A stretch of DNA of 64,000 bases from CAZXEU01 sp964639665 (GTDB lineage Bacteria > Bacteroidota > Rhodothermia > Rhodothermales > Bin80). The position numbers and the translations under genes were made by a program. The stretch is taken from NCBI GenBank assembly GCA_964639665.1, contig CAZXEU010000121.1, forward strand, positions 1 to 64,000, given 5' to 3'. This document shows, piece after piece, positions 1-8,805 of the stretch (positions are counted from its first letter, which is position 1; each line of letters opens with the position of its first letter). The notes under the pieces are model-generated. The model searched no databases, had not been told where the DNA came from, and saw nothing but the letters and a program-made list of their open reading frames with translations.

Positions 1-2
1 GG

Positions 3-122
3 GCGGGAGGCCCTGTGTGTTGGGAGGAGGGTGCGAAAGCACCAAACGCTGTGCCTCTGACGGAGCCGCAAGGCGAAGTTAAGCACGGCTACGACACAGG
101 ATCGCATACACTGGCGGCCTAA
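3..122 (+). CDS. Possible C-terminal tail of a gene cut by the window edge
   Basis: The frame that starts at base 3 is open from the window edge to a TAA at 120-122 and would give a 39-residue tail ending HTLAA. First codon positions are rich in G, as in the clear genes of this window, which is the only support for coding. No domain is recognised and the rest of the gene lies outside. The two small GNRA-type hairpins in the same bases (GTGCGAAAGCAC and GCCGCAAGGC) leave open that this is structured RNA instead. Confidence 0.3.
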   Translation, partial: AGGPVCWEEGAKAPNAVPLTEPQGEVKHGYDTGSHTLAA

Positions 123-147
123 TGGCTACTATTGTATGTAAATCCCA

Positions 148-657
148 ATGCTCGAAGTTCGCATCAAGTATTACGAAACGCTGATTCTGGAATTGGAGGC
201 CACCCATGAGCTGCTTTCCGTGGAACAGCAGAAGGTGGCCAGGCTTGCGTCGGTGGTTGACCAGATAGACGAGGGCTTGCAACCGGATCTTACCGCCGAC
301 CATCTCTTCTTTATATCTCCCATGACTTGAGCCGGCTCGGCTCTTGAAAGCCAGAATTTCGAATTCCTTGACGAAGCAACTTTGCGGCAAATTGCCCGAA
401 GCAAGCCCATGCTGGAATATCTCGCGCGCCATGTCGACCAGTTCAACCGGCTGACAACGTCTGTCCTGCTGCCTGCGCAAGTGGCGCAGGGAACCCGGTA
501 CTACGACGCGGAGGGGAAGCTTCTGCCCCAGTTTGCCTGGTATCCCGACCTCGTCCGGCAGATCTCCGGGATAACAAGAATGGGCATTTCGGGATTCACC
601 GAACGGGCCATCCCGGACCTGCAAAGGTTCAAGGCAGAGATGGAAAGTCGGCTTTGA
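148..657 (+). pseudogene. Broken hypothetical gene with an in-frame TGA
   Basis: An ATG at 148 opens a frame that runs to TGA at 328-330. The same frame then continues without interruption to TGA at 655-657. Both halves have codon use like real genes of this window and read as soluble, helix-rich protein: the first half begins MLEVRIKYYETLILELEAT, and the second contains a stretch around LRQIARSKPMLEYLARH. Joined, they would make about 169 residues. The residue lost at 328 could be tryptophan (TGG to TGA by one transition). TGA is an ordinary stop in neighbouring genes, so recoding is unlikely. No family is firmly recognised. The simplest reading is a recent nonsense pseudogene or a sequencing error; two separate small genes is less likely because the second half has only a weak TTG start at 382. 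Confidence 0.5.
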
Positions 658-779
658 CGACAAGGCCAGACCTGCCTGTCGTGCCAAGCAGAAGGGAGCC
701 GCCCAACCCCGCACGCGCCAGGCGCTGAGTGGCCGGTAATCGGGCCAGCCGCAGCCTGGCTAGAATGCCCTCGCGGGGC

Positions 780-1244
780 TCAGCAGTCGAAAGCGCGCAG
801 GATTTCCGCCGCGTGGCTGGCGACCTTGGGACGCCGGAATACGTGCACGATGACGCCATGCTCGTCAATCAGGAAAGTGGTGCGCTTAACCCCCTTCACC
901 AAGCGCCCATACATGTTCTTTTCGCCCCACGCACCGTAGGCATTCAGGATCTCCTTCTCGGGATCCGCCAAGAGCGGAAACGGCAGATTGTACTTTTCAG
1001 CAAAACGCTCATGCGATGCCACGCCGTCGGGCGAGACGCCGACCACCGCTATGCCGTGCTCCGCAAGGACTTCAGCATTGTCCCGGAGATTGCATGACTG
1101 CCTGGTGCAGCCGGGCGTATTGTCCCTTGGATAGAAGTATAGGGCCAGCTTCTTGCCCTCGTAGTCCGACAGGCTTACCGTTCGGCCTCCCTGCGAGGGT
1201 GCCTCAAAGGCCGGCGCCCTGTCGCCCACCCCCGGTGTCTGCAT
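780..1244 (-). CDS. bcp: Thioredoxin-dependent peroxiredoxin, BCP/PrxQ type
   Basis: Reduces hydrogen peroxide and organic hydroperoxides in the cytoplasm using thioredoxin. The 154-residue product is full length for the family and is a single AhpC/TSA thioredoxin-fold domain. The peroxidatic cysteine is Cys46 in the motif TPGCT, and the resolving cysteine Cys51 sits five residues later, the spacing typical of atypical two-cysteine PrxQ enzymes. The motif YPRDNTPGCT and the C-terminal strand KRTTFLIDEHGVI fit the family well. It starts with ATG at 1244. It lies 77 bases downstream of the E1 gene on the same strand and may be the last gene of that transcript. Confidence 0.93.
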   Translation of the reverse strand: MQTPGVGDRAPAFEAPSQGGRTVSLSDYEGKKLALYFYPRDNTPGCTRQSCNLRDNAEVLAEHGIAVVGVSPDGVASHERFAEKYNLPFPLLADPEKEILNAYGAWGEKNMYGRLVKGVKRTTFLIDEHGVIVHVFRRPKVASHAAEILRAFDC

Positions 1245-1321
1245 TGCGCCGTCAGGTCTGGTTAGTGCATTCCCGGATAGACAAACGCACCAGCGGCCAA
1301 TTCGATGCGCGCCGCATCCGC

Positions 1322-3310
1322 TCAGTAGGCAAGCAGCTGCAGCAGCGCATCGCGCAGCCTTGCCTTTGCGGAAAACACGCCGTGTTCCAGTGTCAGCGAA
1401 AATGGAACCGGCAAGTCCTCCGCCGCAACCCTGACGGGTGGCGCATCCAGCAAGTGAAAGCCGTCCTGCGCTACAGCAGCCGAGACTTCCGCGCCAAAAC
1501 CGCAGGTCGACGTAGCCTCGTGAAGCACCAGTATGCGGTTCGTGCGGGCAACGGACTCAAGGACGGTTTCCCGGTCCCAGGGCACCAGCGTGCGCAAATC
1601 CACAACCTCGATCCGGGCTCTGCGCGCCTCTTCCTGCCAGACGGCTTCCTCCAGGGCCCAGTGCACTCCCAGCCCGTACGTGACGATCGTGGCATCAGTG
1701 CCCGGGCGCGCAACGTGCGCACGGCCGAACGGGATGTGGTAGGCGGCCTCGGGCACCGGGCCGCGCACGGACCGGTACAGGAACTTGTGCTCGAAGTACA
1801 GCACGGGATTCGGGTCGGCAATCGCCCGGAGCAGCAGCCCCTTGGCGTCGCGCGGCGTGGCCGGCGCAACCACCTTGAGACCCGGCACATGACAGAACCA
1901 GGCCTCCTTGCACTGGGAATGGAACGGACCCGCACCTATGTGGCCGCCGTACGGCGCCCTGATAGTGATGCCGAGGGGAGCTCCCCAGCGGTAGTGGGTC
2001 GTCGCCAGGTTGTTGACAATCTGATTGAAGCCGCATGCAATAAAGTCTGCGTATTGCATCTCCACGATCGGACGATACCCCTCCAGCGCCAGCCCCATCG
2101 CCGCGCCCAGCGCCCCGCTCTCTATGATGGGAGTATTGCGCACGCGCGCTGCGCCAAACGCTTCCAGCAGGCCCTCAGACACCTTGAACACTCCCCCGTA
2201 TTCCGCAACGTCCTGCCCGATAAGCAGCACGCGGTCGTCCGACTCCATCGCCTGGCGCAACGCATCACCCAGGGCATCAACATAGCGCCGCTCGGTTTCG
2301 CGCCCTTTCCGAATTGCGACCACAGGCGGAGAAGGAGCAAATAGCGCGGCCCGCTCTGCGTCGGGCGTACTCTCCACAAGCGGCTGTGCGAGCGCGTATT
2401 CCGCGGCTTCCTCTACCTCGGCAGCGAGCTCCCTGCGGACACCTGCCAGTTCGTCCTTCGTCGCGTTTCCACTCTGGAGCAAATGCCGCTCAAAACGCTC
2501 TACGGGATCCTTGAGCGCCCAGGGCTCCTGGAGTTCGGCCGGCACGTATTTGGTGCCGGAGGCCTCTTCGTGTCCGCGCCGGCGGAAGGTCTTCATCTCC
2601 AGCAGCGAAGGGCCTTCACCCGCCCGCGCCCGCGTAGCCGCACGGCGCGTGGCAGCGATGACTCGCAGCAGGTCGTTGCCGTCGATCACCTCTCCCGGCA
2701 TGCCGTAGCCGGTTGCTGCAACCGCTATGTCCTCCACGGGTACGGCTTCCCGGACGGGCGTTGACAGTCCGTAGGCATTGTTTTCGACCACGAATAGCAC
2801 GGGCAGCTTCCAGAGAGAGGCCAGGCTCAGCGCTTCGTGAAAATCACCCTCGCGCGTGGCGCCGTCCCCGCAGAAGACCAGCGCGAGGTAGTCCTTGCCT
2901 GCGAGCTGCGCCGCCTGCGCCACCCCACACGCTACGGGCAGCATGGCGCCCAGCTGCGAAATCATGCCTATGATGCGCCTTTCCGGCAGCCCGAAGTGGA
3001 AGGTCCGGTCGCGCCCGTGGGTATGGCCTCCTGCCCTGCCCATGAGCTGACAGAATAGCGGTCGAAGCGGGACATGCCGTGTGGTCCAGACACCGAGGTT
3101 GCGATGCAGCGGGAGCACGACATCCTCCGGCCGCAGCGCCCAAGTGCACCCCACGCTTATGGCTTCCTGGCCGTAGCCGCTGAACCACTTGGAGAGGCGA
3201 TTATGCCTGATCAGCCGAAGCATGCGCTCCTCGATGGCACGAGGTAGCTCCAGCGCACGATGCAGCGACCGAAGCTCGTCCGGCGAAACTTCCGGCGCCA
3301 TGCGCGTCAC
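1322..3310 (-). CDS. 2-oxoacid (branched-chain type) dehydrogenase E1, alpha and beta subunits fused
   Basis: Thiamine-diphosphate enzyme that decarboxylates a 2-oxoacid and passes the acyl group to lipoyl-E2. Residues about 1-330 are the alpha subunit with the thiamine motif beginning GDGATREGD and ending ENN. Residues about 335-662 are the beta (transketolase-like) subunit, with IGQDVAEYGGVFKVSEGL and the C-terminal transketolase domain. Separate alpha and beta chains are the rule in many bacteria; the one-chain form is known in Bacteroidota-type genomes. The substrate (branched-chain or pyruvate) cannot be decided from sequence, and no E2 or E3 gene is in the window. The start is GTG at 3310, overlapping the stop of the upstream sugar transferase (GTGA), so translational coupling is likely; ATG at 3301 is an alternative. 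Confidence 0.9.
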   Translation of the reverse strand: MTRMAPEVSPDELRSLHRALELPRAIEERMLRLIRHNRLSKWFSGYGQEAISVGCTWALRPEDVVLPLHRNLGVWTTRHVPLRPLFCQLMGRAGGHTHGRDRTFHFGLPERRIIGMISQLGAMLPVACGVAQAAQLAGKDYLALVFCGDGATREGDFHEALSLASLWKLPVLFVVENNAYGLSTPVREAVPVEDIAVAATGYGMPGEVIDGNDLLRVIAATRRAATRARAGEGPSLLEMKTFRRRGHEEASGTKYVPAELQEPWALKDPVERFERHLLQSGNATKDELAGVRRELAAEVEEAAEYALAQPLVESTPDAERAALFAPSPPVVAIRKGRETERRYVDALGDALRQAMESDDRVLLIGQDVAEYGGVFKVSEGLLEAFGAARVRNTPIIESGALGAAMGLALEGYRPIVEMQYADFIACGFNQIVNNLATTHYRWGAPLGITIRAPYGGHIGAGPFHSQCKEAWFCHVPGLKVVAPATPRDAKGLLLRAIADPNPVLYFEHKFLYRSVRGPVPEAAYHIPFGRAHVARPGTDATIVTYGLGVHWALEEAVWQEEARRARIEVVDLRTLVPWDRETVLESVARTNRILVLHEATSTCGFGAEVSAAVAQDGFHLLDAPPVRVAAEDLPVPFSLTLEHGVFSAKARLRDALLQLLAY

Positions 3311-4716
3311 CTGCCGCCTACGGAGACGACGGCACGCACGGTCCTGAACAGAATCTTGAAGTCCATACGCAGACTCATGTTCTCAATGTAGAACAGGTCA
3401 AACTTCACCTTCTGCCGCACATCGTCCAGCGAGCTGTCGTAATGCCACATCACCTGCGCCCACCCAGTGATGCCGGGCTTTACGCGGTGGCGCCGGTTGT
3501 ACAGAGGGATTTCGTCGACAAACCGCTCCACGAAGTATGGACGCTCCGGCCTCGGCCCCACGAGACTCATGTCACCCTTGAGCACATTCCAAAGCTGCGG
3601 TATCTCGTCCAGACGCGTCTTGCGCAGCCACCGGCCGATCCTGGTATACCGCGGATCATCCCTGGCAGCCCACACCGGACCCGTCTGTGCTTCCGCATTC
3701 CGGTGCATGGTGCGGAACTTGTAGATCGTGAAATGCCTGCCGGTCCTGCCGACGCGCCGCTGCCGATAGATGGCAGGCCCGGATGATGTAAGGCGGATCG
3801 AGACAGCAATGAGGATCCAGAGCGGCAATCCGGCCGCCAGTACGAAGAGCGACACCGCGAGGTCGAACAGGCGTTTGGTGCTCTGCTCCCAGGCGGGCAT
3901 CGGCTGGGGGAAAACCTCGATAAGCGGCAGGCCGTAGATGTGCTCCGTACGAGCCATGCCGCCGATTATGGAGTAGAAGTCAGGCACGATCTTGAGCGAT
4001 ACCGACTTGCCGTCGCACAGGCGCAGCACTTCCGCCAGCTCCCTGTGATCGTCCGACCCCAGGGCAATAAGCACATCCTGCACTTCAAGATCGTCGATCA
4101 TGGTGGGCAGTGCGTCCACGGCATGCTCCCCGTTGCGGGAGAGCTCCGGTTGCCGCTCGCCGGTCTTCTGGCCCAGCCGAATCGCCCCCACAAGCTGAAG
4201 GCCCGCAGCGGGGTATCTGGCCAGGTCCTCGTGTATCCGCTCCACCTTGTCGCTCCATCCCACAACGAGCGCCTTGTGCGCGCCGCGGCCCCGCAGAATG
4301 AGTGCCTTCTGCACCGAGCGCACAAGTATGCGCCCCGTCGATGTCAGCCCCAGCACGGCGCACCAGTACAAGAGCAGGATCGATGGCCTGCCGTCGGCAC
4401 GAAGCGTATCGATGTAGATGCTGAATACCAGAATCAGAACGCCGATCGTCACAACCTTGGTCAGCGAGACCAGCTCGTCGAATCGGCTTGAGGCGTGACG
4501 CTCCCGGTACATTCCGAAGAACAGGAAGATCACTACCCAGAAGACCGTCAGGCCCACTACTGCGTGCAGCGGGTAAACCGCCGTAGTGTTGGGAGGCTGA
4601 AATCCCGCGAGGGCGAAGCTGTCCGCAAATTGTATGCGGAGATAGACGAGTACGGAAATCGCCGCCGCGGCGATATCAGCAAGTAGCAGCACGATAAATT
4701 CAGCCCGCCTCGTCAT
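3307..4716 (-). CDS. Polyprenyl-phosphate glycosyl-1-phosphate transferase (exopolysaccharide initiation)
   Basis: Moves a sugar-1-phosphate from a nucleotide sugar onto undecaprenyl phosphate, the first membrane step of exopolysaccharide or O-antigen-type synthesis. The 469-residue protein has hydrophobic segments at the N-terminus (AEFIVLLLADIAAAAISVLV), a central Rossmann-like CoA-binding-type region, another membrane helix after KRLFDLAVSL, and the C-terminal sugar transferase domain. That domain shows IYKFRTM, the catalytic pair in RLDEIPQLWNVLKGDMS, LVGPRPE and PGITGWAQV. This is the WbaP/WcaJ/EpsE architecture. ATG 4716 (MTRRAEF) places the first helix directly at the N-terminus; an in-frame upstream start at 4779 adds an unneeded 21 residues. 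It is coupled to the E1 gene, an unexpected partner. No glycosyltransferase cluster is adjacent. Confidence 0.92.
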   Translation of the reverse strand: MTRRAEFIVLLLADIAAAAISVLVYLRIQFADSFALAGFQPPNTTAVYPLHAVVGLTVFWVVIFLFFGMYRERHASSRFDELVSLTKVVTIGVLILVFSIYIDTLRADGRPSILLLYWCAVLGLTSTGRILVRSVQKALILRGRGAHKALVVGWSDKVERIHEDLARYPAAGLQLVGAIRLGQKTGERQPELSRNGEHAVDALPTMIDDLEVQDVLIALGSDDHRELAEVLRLCDGKSVSLKIVPDFYSIIGGMARTEHIYGLPLIEVFPQPMPAWEQSTKRLFDLAVSLFVLAAGLPLWILIAVSIRLTSSGPAIYRQRRVGRTGRHFTIYKFRTMHRNAEAQTGPVWAARDDPRYTRIGRWLRKTRLDEIPQLWNVLKGDMSLVGPRPERPYFVERFVDEIPLYNRRHRVKPGITGWAQVMWHYDSSLDDVRQKVKFDLFYIENMSLRMDFKILFRTVRAVVSVGGR

Positions 4717-5224
4717 GCCCGGGAAATCCAGTCTTGACCAACCTAGCTCCTGAAAATACAAAAGAGGCATGTGGACCATGCGCCCGGCCCCGCGATCTCC
4801 AGGGAGCGCCGCAGCACCTCGCGCAGCAGGGCCGCCGCAGGAATTGCCTGCATTGCCTCAGCCTCAACATGCCGGAGCCGGCTAAGATCAGACCGCGAGC
4901 GAGGATCCTGCAGACATGGCCGCAGGACAATGCAATACCGTGCGCGGGCCGGCCTATAGACAATACCCGTCTGCATGTGTGGAGCTGTATCCTCCATTTG
5001 CCGAATTGGTCAGGTTAGGCGTTTTATGTCACAAGGATCGCTGCCCTCCATACACTCATTGCCTATCATGTTGCGCGCAGCCCCACCCGGAATCCGGAGC
5101 GCGCAGCTGTTGCTCTTGGCCCCGTTCACTACTTTGCCGAGACGCAAGGTCCGATCGCGTACCTCATGCGTAGGGGTATGGGGCAAGTTGTCGCTGTTAG
5201 GGGCAATTCCCTTCCAGATTTCGC
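4717..5224. other. Divergent intergenic region, no gene seen
   Basis: About 500 bases between two divergent genes. Reading frames here lack hydrophobic or motif-bearing segments and look non-coding. It must hold promoters for the sugar transferase (leftward) and the KS-AT gene (rightward), but no convincing match to a -33/-7 pair was found. A more AT-rich patch lies around 5010-5070. Confidence 0.5.
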
Positions 5225-7804
5225 GTGGATGATTGGCCGCTGGTGACCAAGAAGGCAATGGACTTCAGACTTCGCGCTGCAAGCAGCAAGCCTGACAGGG
5301 TCCCGGCAGTGGAGCCCATTGCCATCGTGGGCATGGCCTGCCGGTTTCCGGGAGCCCCGGACCTGGCCTCGTTCTGGCAGTTGCTGGAATCGGGTACGGA
5401 CGCCATTTCCGACGGGCGCCAGGACGGAGGACCCTGGTCCGGCGTCATGGGCGACCCCGATGCTGAGGACCCCGTGGTTCGCACGGGTGGCTTTGTAGCC
5501 GACATCGACCGTTTCGACGCACGCTTTTTTCGGATTGCGCCCATCGAGGCGCGCATCATGGATCCGCGACAAAGGATGCTGCTGGAAACCGTCTGGCATG
5601 CACTGGAGAATGCCGGGCTGGATCCAACACGGGCCAAGGGCGACCGCACTGGCGTGTATGCCGGCGTAAGCCAGGGTGACTACAGGGAGGTGGCTCAAGA
5701 GGCAGGTGTCTATCACGGACATTTCGGTGCTTCCATGGGCGTAGCGGTCGGCCGACTGGCGTATTCCTTCGGATTCGCGGGCCCGGCGGTGGCCATCGAC
5801 AACGCTTGTGCCTCGTCACTGGTGGCCGTTCACCATGCCGTCAGTGCGCTGCAGAGCCGTGAAGTGGACCTGGCCATTGCGTGCGGGGCCCACGGCATAT
5901 TTTCGGCCGAGCTTACAGCTTATATAGCAGAACTCGGCCTGCTTTCACCCAGCGGCAGATGCCGGATATTCGACGCGGATGCAGACGGATTCGTGCGTGG
6001 GGAAGGGTGCGGCGTCGTGGTGCTGGAGCGACTGGATGACGCAATTCGCGCCGGCCACCGGATATGGAGTTCCGTGCTGGGCTCGGCAGTCAACCAGAGC
6101 GGCGCTACGTCCGGACTCGGCGCGCCCCACGGTCCGGCACAGGAGCGGGCTATTGCGATGGCACTCGCGCGCGCGAACGTGGCGCCGTTGGACGTGGACT
6201 ACGTTGAGGCAAGTGGAACCGGATCCCAACTCGGAGACCCAATCGAAGTGCGTTCAACCGCAGCCGTCTACGGCAGGGGACGCAGCACTGACAACTCTCT
6301 GACTCTCGGAAGCGTCAAGTCAAACATTGGCCATCTGGAGGCCGCCTCCGGCATTGCAGGCCTGATCAAGGTTGTGCTGGCCATGCACCAGGGCCTGATT
6401 CCAAGGCACCTTCACTGTGAACGCCCCTCTCCGCAGCTCGCGTGGGACCAGCTCGCCCTGCGCGTCAATTCGCGGGCTGCAAAGTGGCCAGAGCATGCGG
6501 ACCGTCCAAGGAGGGCCGCCGTCAGTTCCTTTGGCCTGGCGGGAACCAATGCGCACGTTGTCCTGGAAGGCTGCGAGATTTGCGCCGGCAACATTCCCCA
6601 AATTCGAGGTGCGGCGAGACGCGTCGAGGTTCGGCTGCCAGAATCTCTCGATGACTCCCCGTTGCCTGAAGGCACATTTGCCCCTCGCACCACGCGCCTC
6701 CTGCTGCTCTCAGGCAACTCCTTGGCGTCGTTAACGGCACTGGCCAGCCGCTACCTCTTATGGCTGGACCAGCACCAGGATGTTGGCGGCAACAACCGGG
6801 ATGCAGTATGGGACCTGCTTTCCGACATGGCCTGGACCGCAGCTGATGGACGCGCCCATCTCAGGCACCGCGCTGCCGTTCCTTTCACTGATGCTGCCAC
6901 GCTGAAAGAAGGACTGGTCCGGATTGGAAAACCTGTGCCGCCTTCGCGCCACGTGTCCGCAGTGGCGTTTGTATTCGCGCAGTCTTCCGTCCTTTCCGGC
7001 AAGGCGGCAGAAGAGCTTTACGACACGGAACCCGTAATGCGGGCCGTGCTGGCCCGCTGCCATGCGGCGCATATGGAAGCGAGCGGCACATCTTTGCTGG
7101 ACGTAGTTTTCGGCCAGCGCGCTGTGGAAGAAACCAGTCCGGACCCAGGACTCGAAGCGTCCGCCGTCTACGCCGCGCAGTGCGCCCAGGCAGCGCTGTG
7201 GGTTAGCGTGGGAATTGCACCATCCGTGGTAAGCGGCAAGGGCGTGGGCGAGCTGGCGGCAGCCTGGGCAGCCGGCGTGTATTCTCTTGAGGACGGATTG
7301 AAGATGGCTGCGTCGTGGGATAGAGAGAACGGTGCGGAGCACATTGAAGCAGTCGCGGGGCGCATCTTGATGACCACGCCCGGCATACCGTACGTTTGCG
7401 GTGTGACGGGAGAGCTTATGCGACAGGGACAGGTACTCGACCAAGATTATTGGCGGGCGCGGGCAAGAAGGTCTGCGCCCTGGTCCGCCATCACCGGAGC
7501 CCTGGCAAATGCCGGTACAGACGCCGCCGTGCTGGTGGGCACTATACCTCTTGATGCCTTGCAAGGTGGGGCCGCCGATTCTCCTTCCGAATGGCCTCCG
7601 CTGCTACTGTACAGTGCCTCTCAAGGCCCTGAAACCGAAGACGCCGCAGGCTATTACTCCGCGCTGGCGAAGGCATATGAAGCGGGTCTCGGTATTTCCC
7701 CGCACGCCCTGTTTGCGGGGGAGACCCGCCGGCGCATTGGCTTGCCGATCTATCCCTTTGACCGGCGCCGCCACTGGTTCAGGGCAGCGAAGCCTGAGGC
7801 CTGA
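5225..7804 (+). CDS. Polyketide-synthase-like KS-AT protein with catalytic residues lost
   Basis: An 859-residue protein with the layout of a ketosynthase-acyltransferase piece of a type I polyketide synthase. The ketosynthase (about residues 30-450) keeps the cysteine (Cys195 in DNACASS) and the second histidine (His370 in SNIGHLEAASG). The first histidine of EAHGTGT is Ser330 (EASGTGS). The AT-like part (about 578-785) is roughly 100 residues short. It lacks the serine of GHSxGE, reading GKGVGE at 671-676, and has lost the GQG entry motif (FAQSS). The usual post-AT linker LPIYPFDRRRHWF ends the protein. No KR, DH, ER, ACP or TE follows. Start GTG 5225 is uncertain; GTG 5243 and ATG 5258 are possible. 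A normal condensing role looks unlikely. Stand-alone carrier-like proteins are encoded just downstream on the other strand. Confidence 0.88.
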   Translation: MDDWPLVTKKAMDFRLRAASSKPDRVPAVEPIAIVGMACRFPGAPDLASFWQLLESGTDAISDGRQDGGPWSGVMGDPDAEDPVVRTGGFVADIDRFDARFFRIAPIEARIMDPRQRMLLETVWHALENAGLDPTRAKGDRTGVYAGVSQGDYREVAQEAGVYHGHFGASMGVAVGRLAYSFGFAGPAVAIDNACASSLVAVHHAVSALQSREVDLAIACGAHGIFSAELTAYIAELGLLSPSGRCRIFDADADGFVRGEGCGVVVLERLDDAIRAGHRIWSSVLGSAVNQSGATSGLGAPHGPAQERAIAMALARANVAPLDVDYVEASGTGSQLGDPIEVRSTAAVYGRGRSTDNSLTLGSVKSNIGHLEAASGIAGLIKVVLAMHQGLIPRHLHCERPSPQLAWDQLALRVNSRAAKWPEHADRPRRAAVSSFGLAGTNAHVVLEGCEICAGNIPQIRGAARRVEVRLPESLDDSPLPEGTFAPRTTRLLLLSGNSLASLTALASRYLLWLDQHQDVGGNNRDAVWDLLSDMAWTAADGRAHLRHRAAVPFTDAATLKEGLVRIGKPVPPSRHVSAVAFVFAQSSVLSGKAAEELYDTEPVMRAVLARCHAAHMEASGTSLLDVVFGQRAVEETSPDPGLEASAVYAAQCAQAALWVSVGIAPSVVSGKGVGELAAAWAAGVYSLEDGLKMAASWDRENGAEHIEAVAGRILMTTPGIPYVCGVTGELMRQGQVLDQDYWRARARRSAPWSAITGALANAGTDAAVLVGTIPLDALQGGAADSPSEWPPLLLYSASQGPETEDAAGYYSALAKAYEAGLGISPHALFAGETRRRIGLPIYPFDRRRHWFRAAKPEA

Positions 7805-8097
7805 TCCGGCCTCTCCGAGCCGGTCAATACCAGCTCAGCATCCCTGCACGCTGATGCACTGACATTTTCGCTGCCGCCAGACATGGAAGCCGTCATGTGG
7901 CAAGGTCAGAGCCGCCAATCTGCTGCCTCGCCAGGAACAGAATGAGCATACACGAAATCCAAGGCGATGCAGACTCATCATCGCCTGGACAGCTGCAATC
8001 AAGGTTCGGCGGACACTTCGGCGCAGAAAAACCAGGACATTGCCCACCTCCCCCGACCACGCAGCCACGGGACCACACCCCGTCAAGTCAGGTCCGG

Positions 8098-8343
8098 TCA
8101 GCCGGCATTCTCGTCAATGTAGTCGATGAGATTTCGCCAGCTCGAGATTCCTGCAACAGCCTCCGGCCGGATCCGGACCCTGAATTCCTTCATCACGTGC
8201 CTGAAGAATGTCACCGCGTCCAGGGAAGAGATTCCTGACTCAATGATACTGGTGTCCAGATCCAGCGGACGTGGCAGCGGCTGTCCGTCAACTTCCAGGT
8301 TGTCGTAAATCAGCTGTAAGAGTCGGGCTTCGCAAGAGGCCAT
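8098..8343 (-). CDS. Acyl-carrier-protein-like protein (first copy)
   Basis: An 81-residue protein with the four-helix acyl carrier fold pattern. Ser40 in ESGISSLDAVTFF aligns with the phosphopantetheine serine, but the aspartate normally before it (DSL) is Ser39. The C-terminal half WRNLIDYIDENAG fits helix IV. ATG 8343 is chosen because it starts just before helix I; a GTG at 8382 would add 13 residues of low complexity. It faces the KS-AT gene tail to tail, 293 bases away, and is transcribed in the same direction as a second carrier-like gene at 8806-9036. Possible roles are carrier for the KS-AT-like protein or for an unlinked enzyme. Whether it is pantetheinylated cannot be judged from sequence. 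Confidence 0.8.
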   Translation of the reverse strand: MASCEARLLQLIYDNLEVDGQPLPRPLDLDTSIIESGISSLDAVTFFRHVMKEFRVRIRPEAVAGISSWRNLIDYIDENAG

Positions 8344-8805
8344 TGGGCTCAGGCGTCGAATTGCCGGCACCAATCTAATCACGTACGAAAGCGATTGTCA
8401 AGATGGCTGCCGCGCCAATCCAGGAGCCAGCGGGGATGCGCGTTAGTCCCAATTCTACTTGTGAAAAGTGTGCCGTCGGCCGTGCGCGCCACAGACTGCC
8501 GGTCACCCGGCGCAAGATGGGGGGACCGCCCTGATACCCGGTTCATACCAATAAGCCCGGGACAAGCCGTTCTCCATTGATATTGGAGGTTCTGTTCACG
8601 AGTGTTCCCGGGCGGCTGATTTGCTGCAGCGGGCCGTAACTCGACAAACAAGGGACGAGCCTCCCTCCAGGCAAGAAGGGGCTTATGCACGCCCTCGGCC
8701 GGCTGGCCTTGTCCTAATGCGCACCCGCTCAACTACTCTATCACACCGCCGGGATGCCCTGCCGGAGAAGCTCAAAGGGCCAGACCCAGGCCGTCTCTGG
8801 CACGA
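8344..8805. other. Gap between the two carrier-protein genes, no gene supported
   Basis: About 460 bases with no convincing gene. One leftward frame stays open from 8732 to 8379 (117 codons), but its composition (rich in R, P and Q, no motif) and its overlap with the start of the downstream carrier gene argue against it. It could be an eroded gene that once joined the two carrier genes in one operon. No terminator or repeat stands out. Confidence 0.4.

Noticed and set aside
1..147. Possible tmRNA: peptide reading that begins G-E and ends LAA before a stop, plus GNRA hairpins
   Set aside because: No tmRNA 5-prime signature, no T-arm or CCA end downstream, and the following bases look protein-coding.
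328..330. Recoding of TGA (selenocysteine or read-through)
   Set aside because: TGA terminates many intact genes here, and no selenocysteine element or family with a selenocysteine site was recognised.
79..714. Leftward 211-codon open frame
   Set aside because: It lies opposite the broken rightward frame at 148-657, has no motif, and its composition fits an antisense shadow.
1016..2344. Rightward 442-codon open frame
   Set aside because: It is the antisense shadow of the fused E1 gene and part of bcp; rich in R, P and H with no domain.
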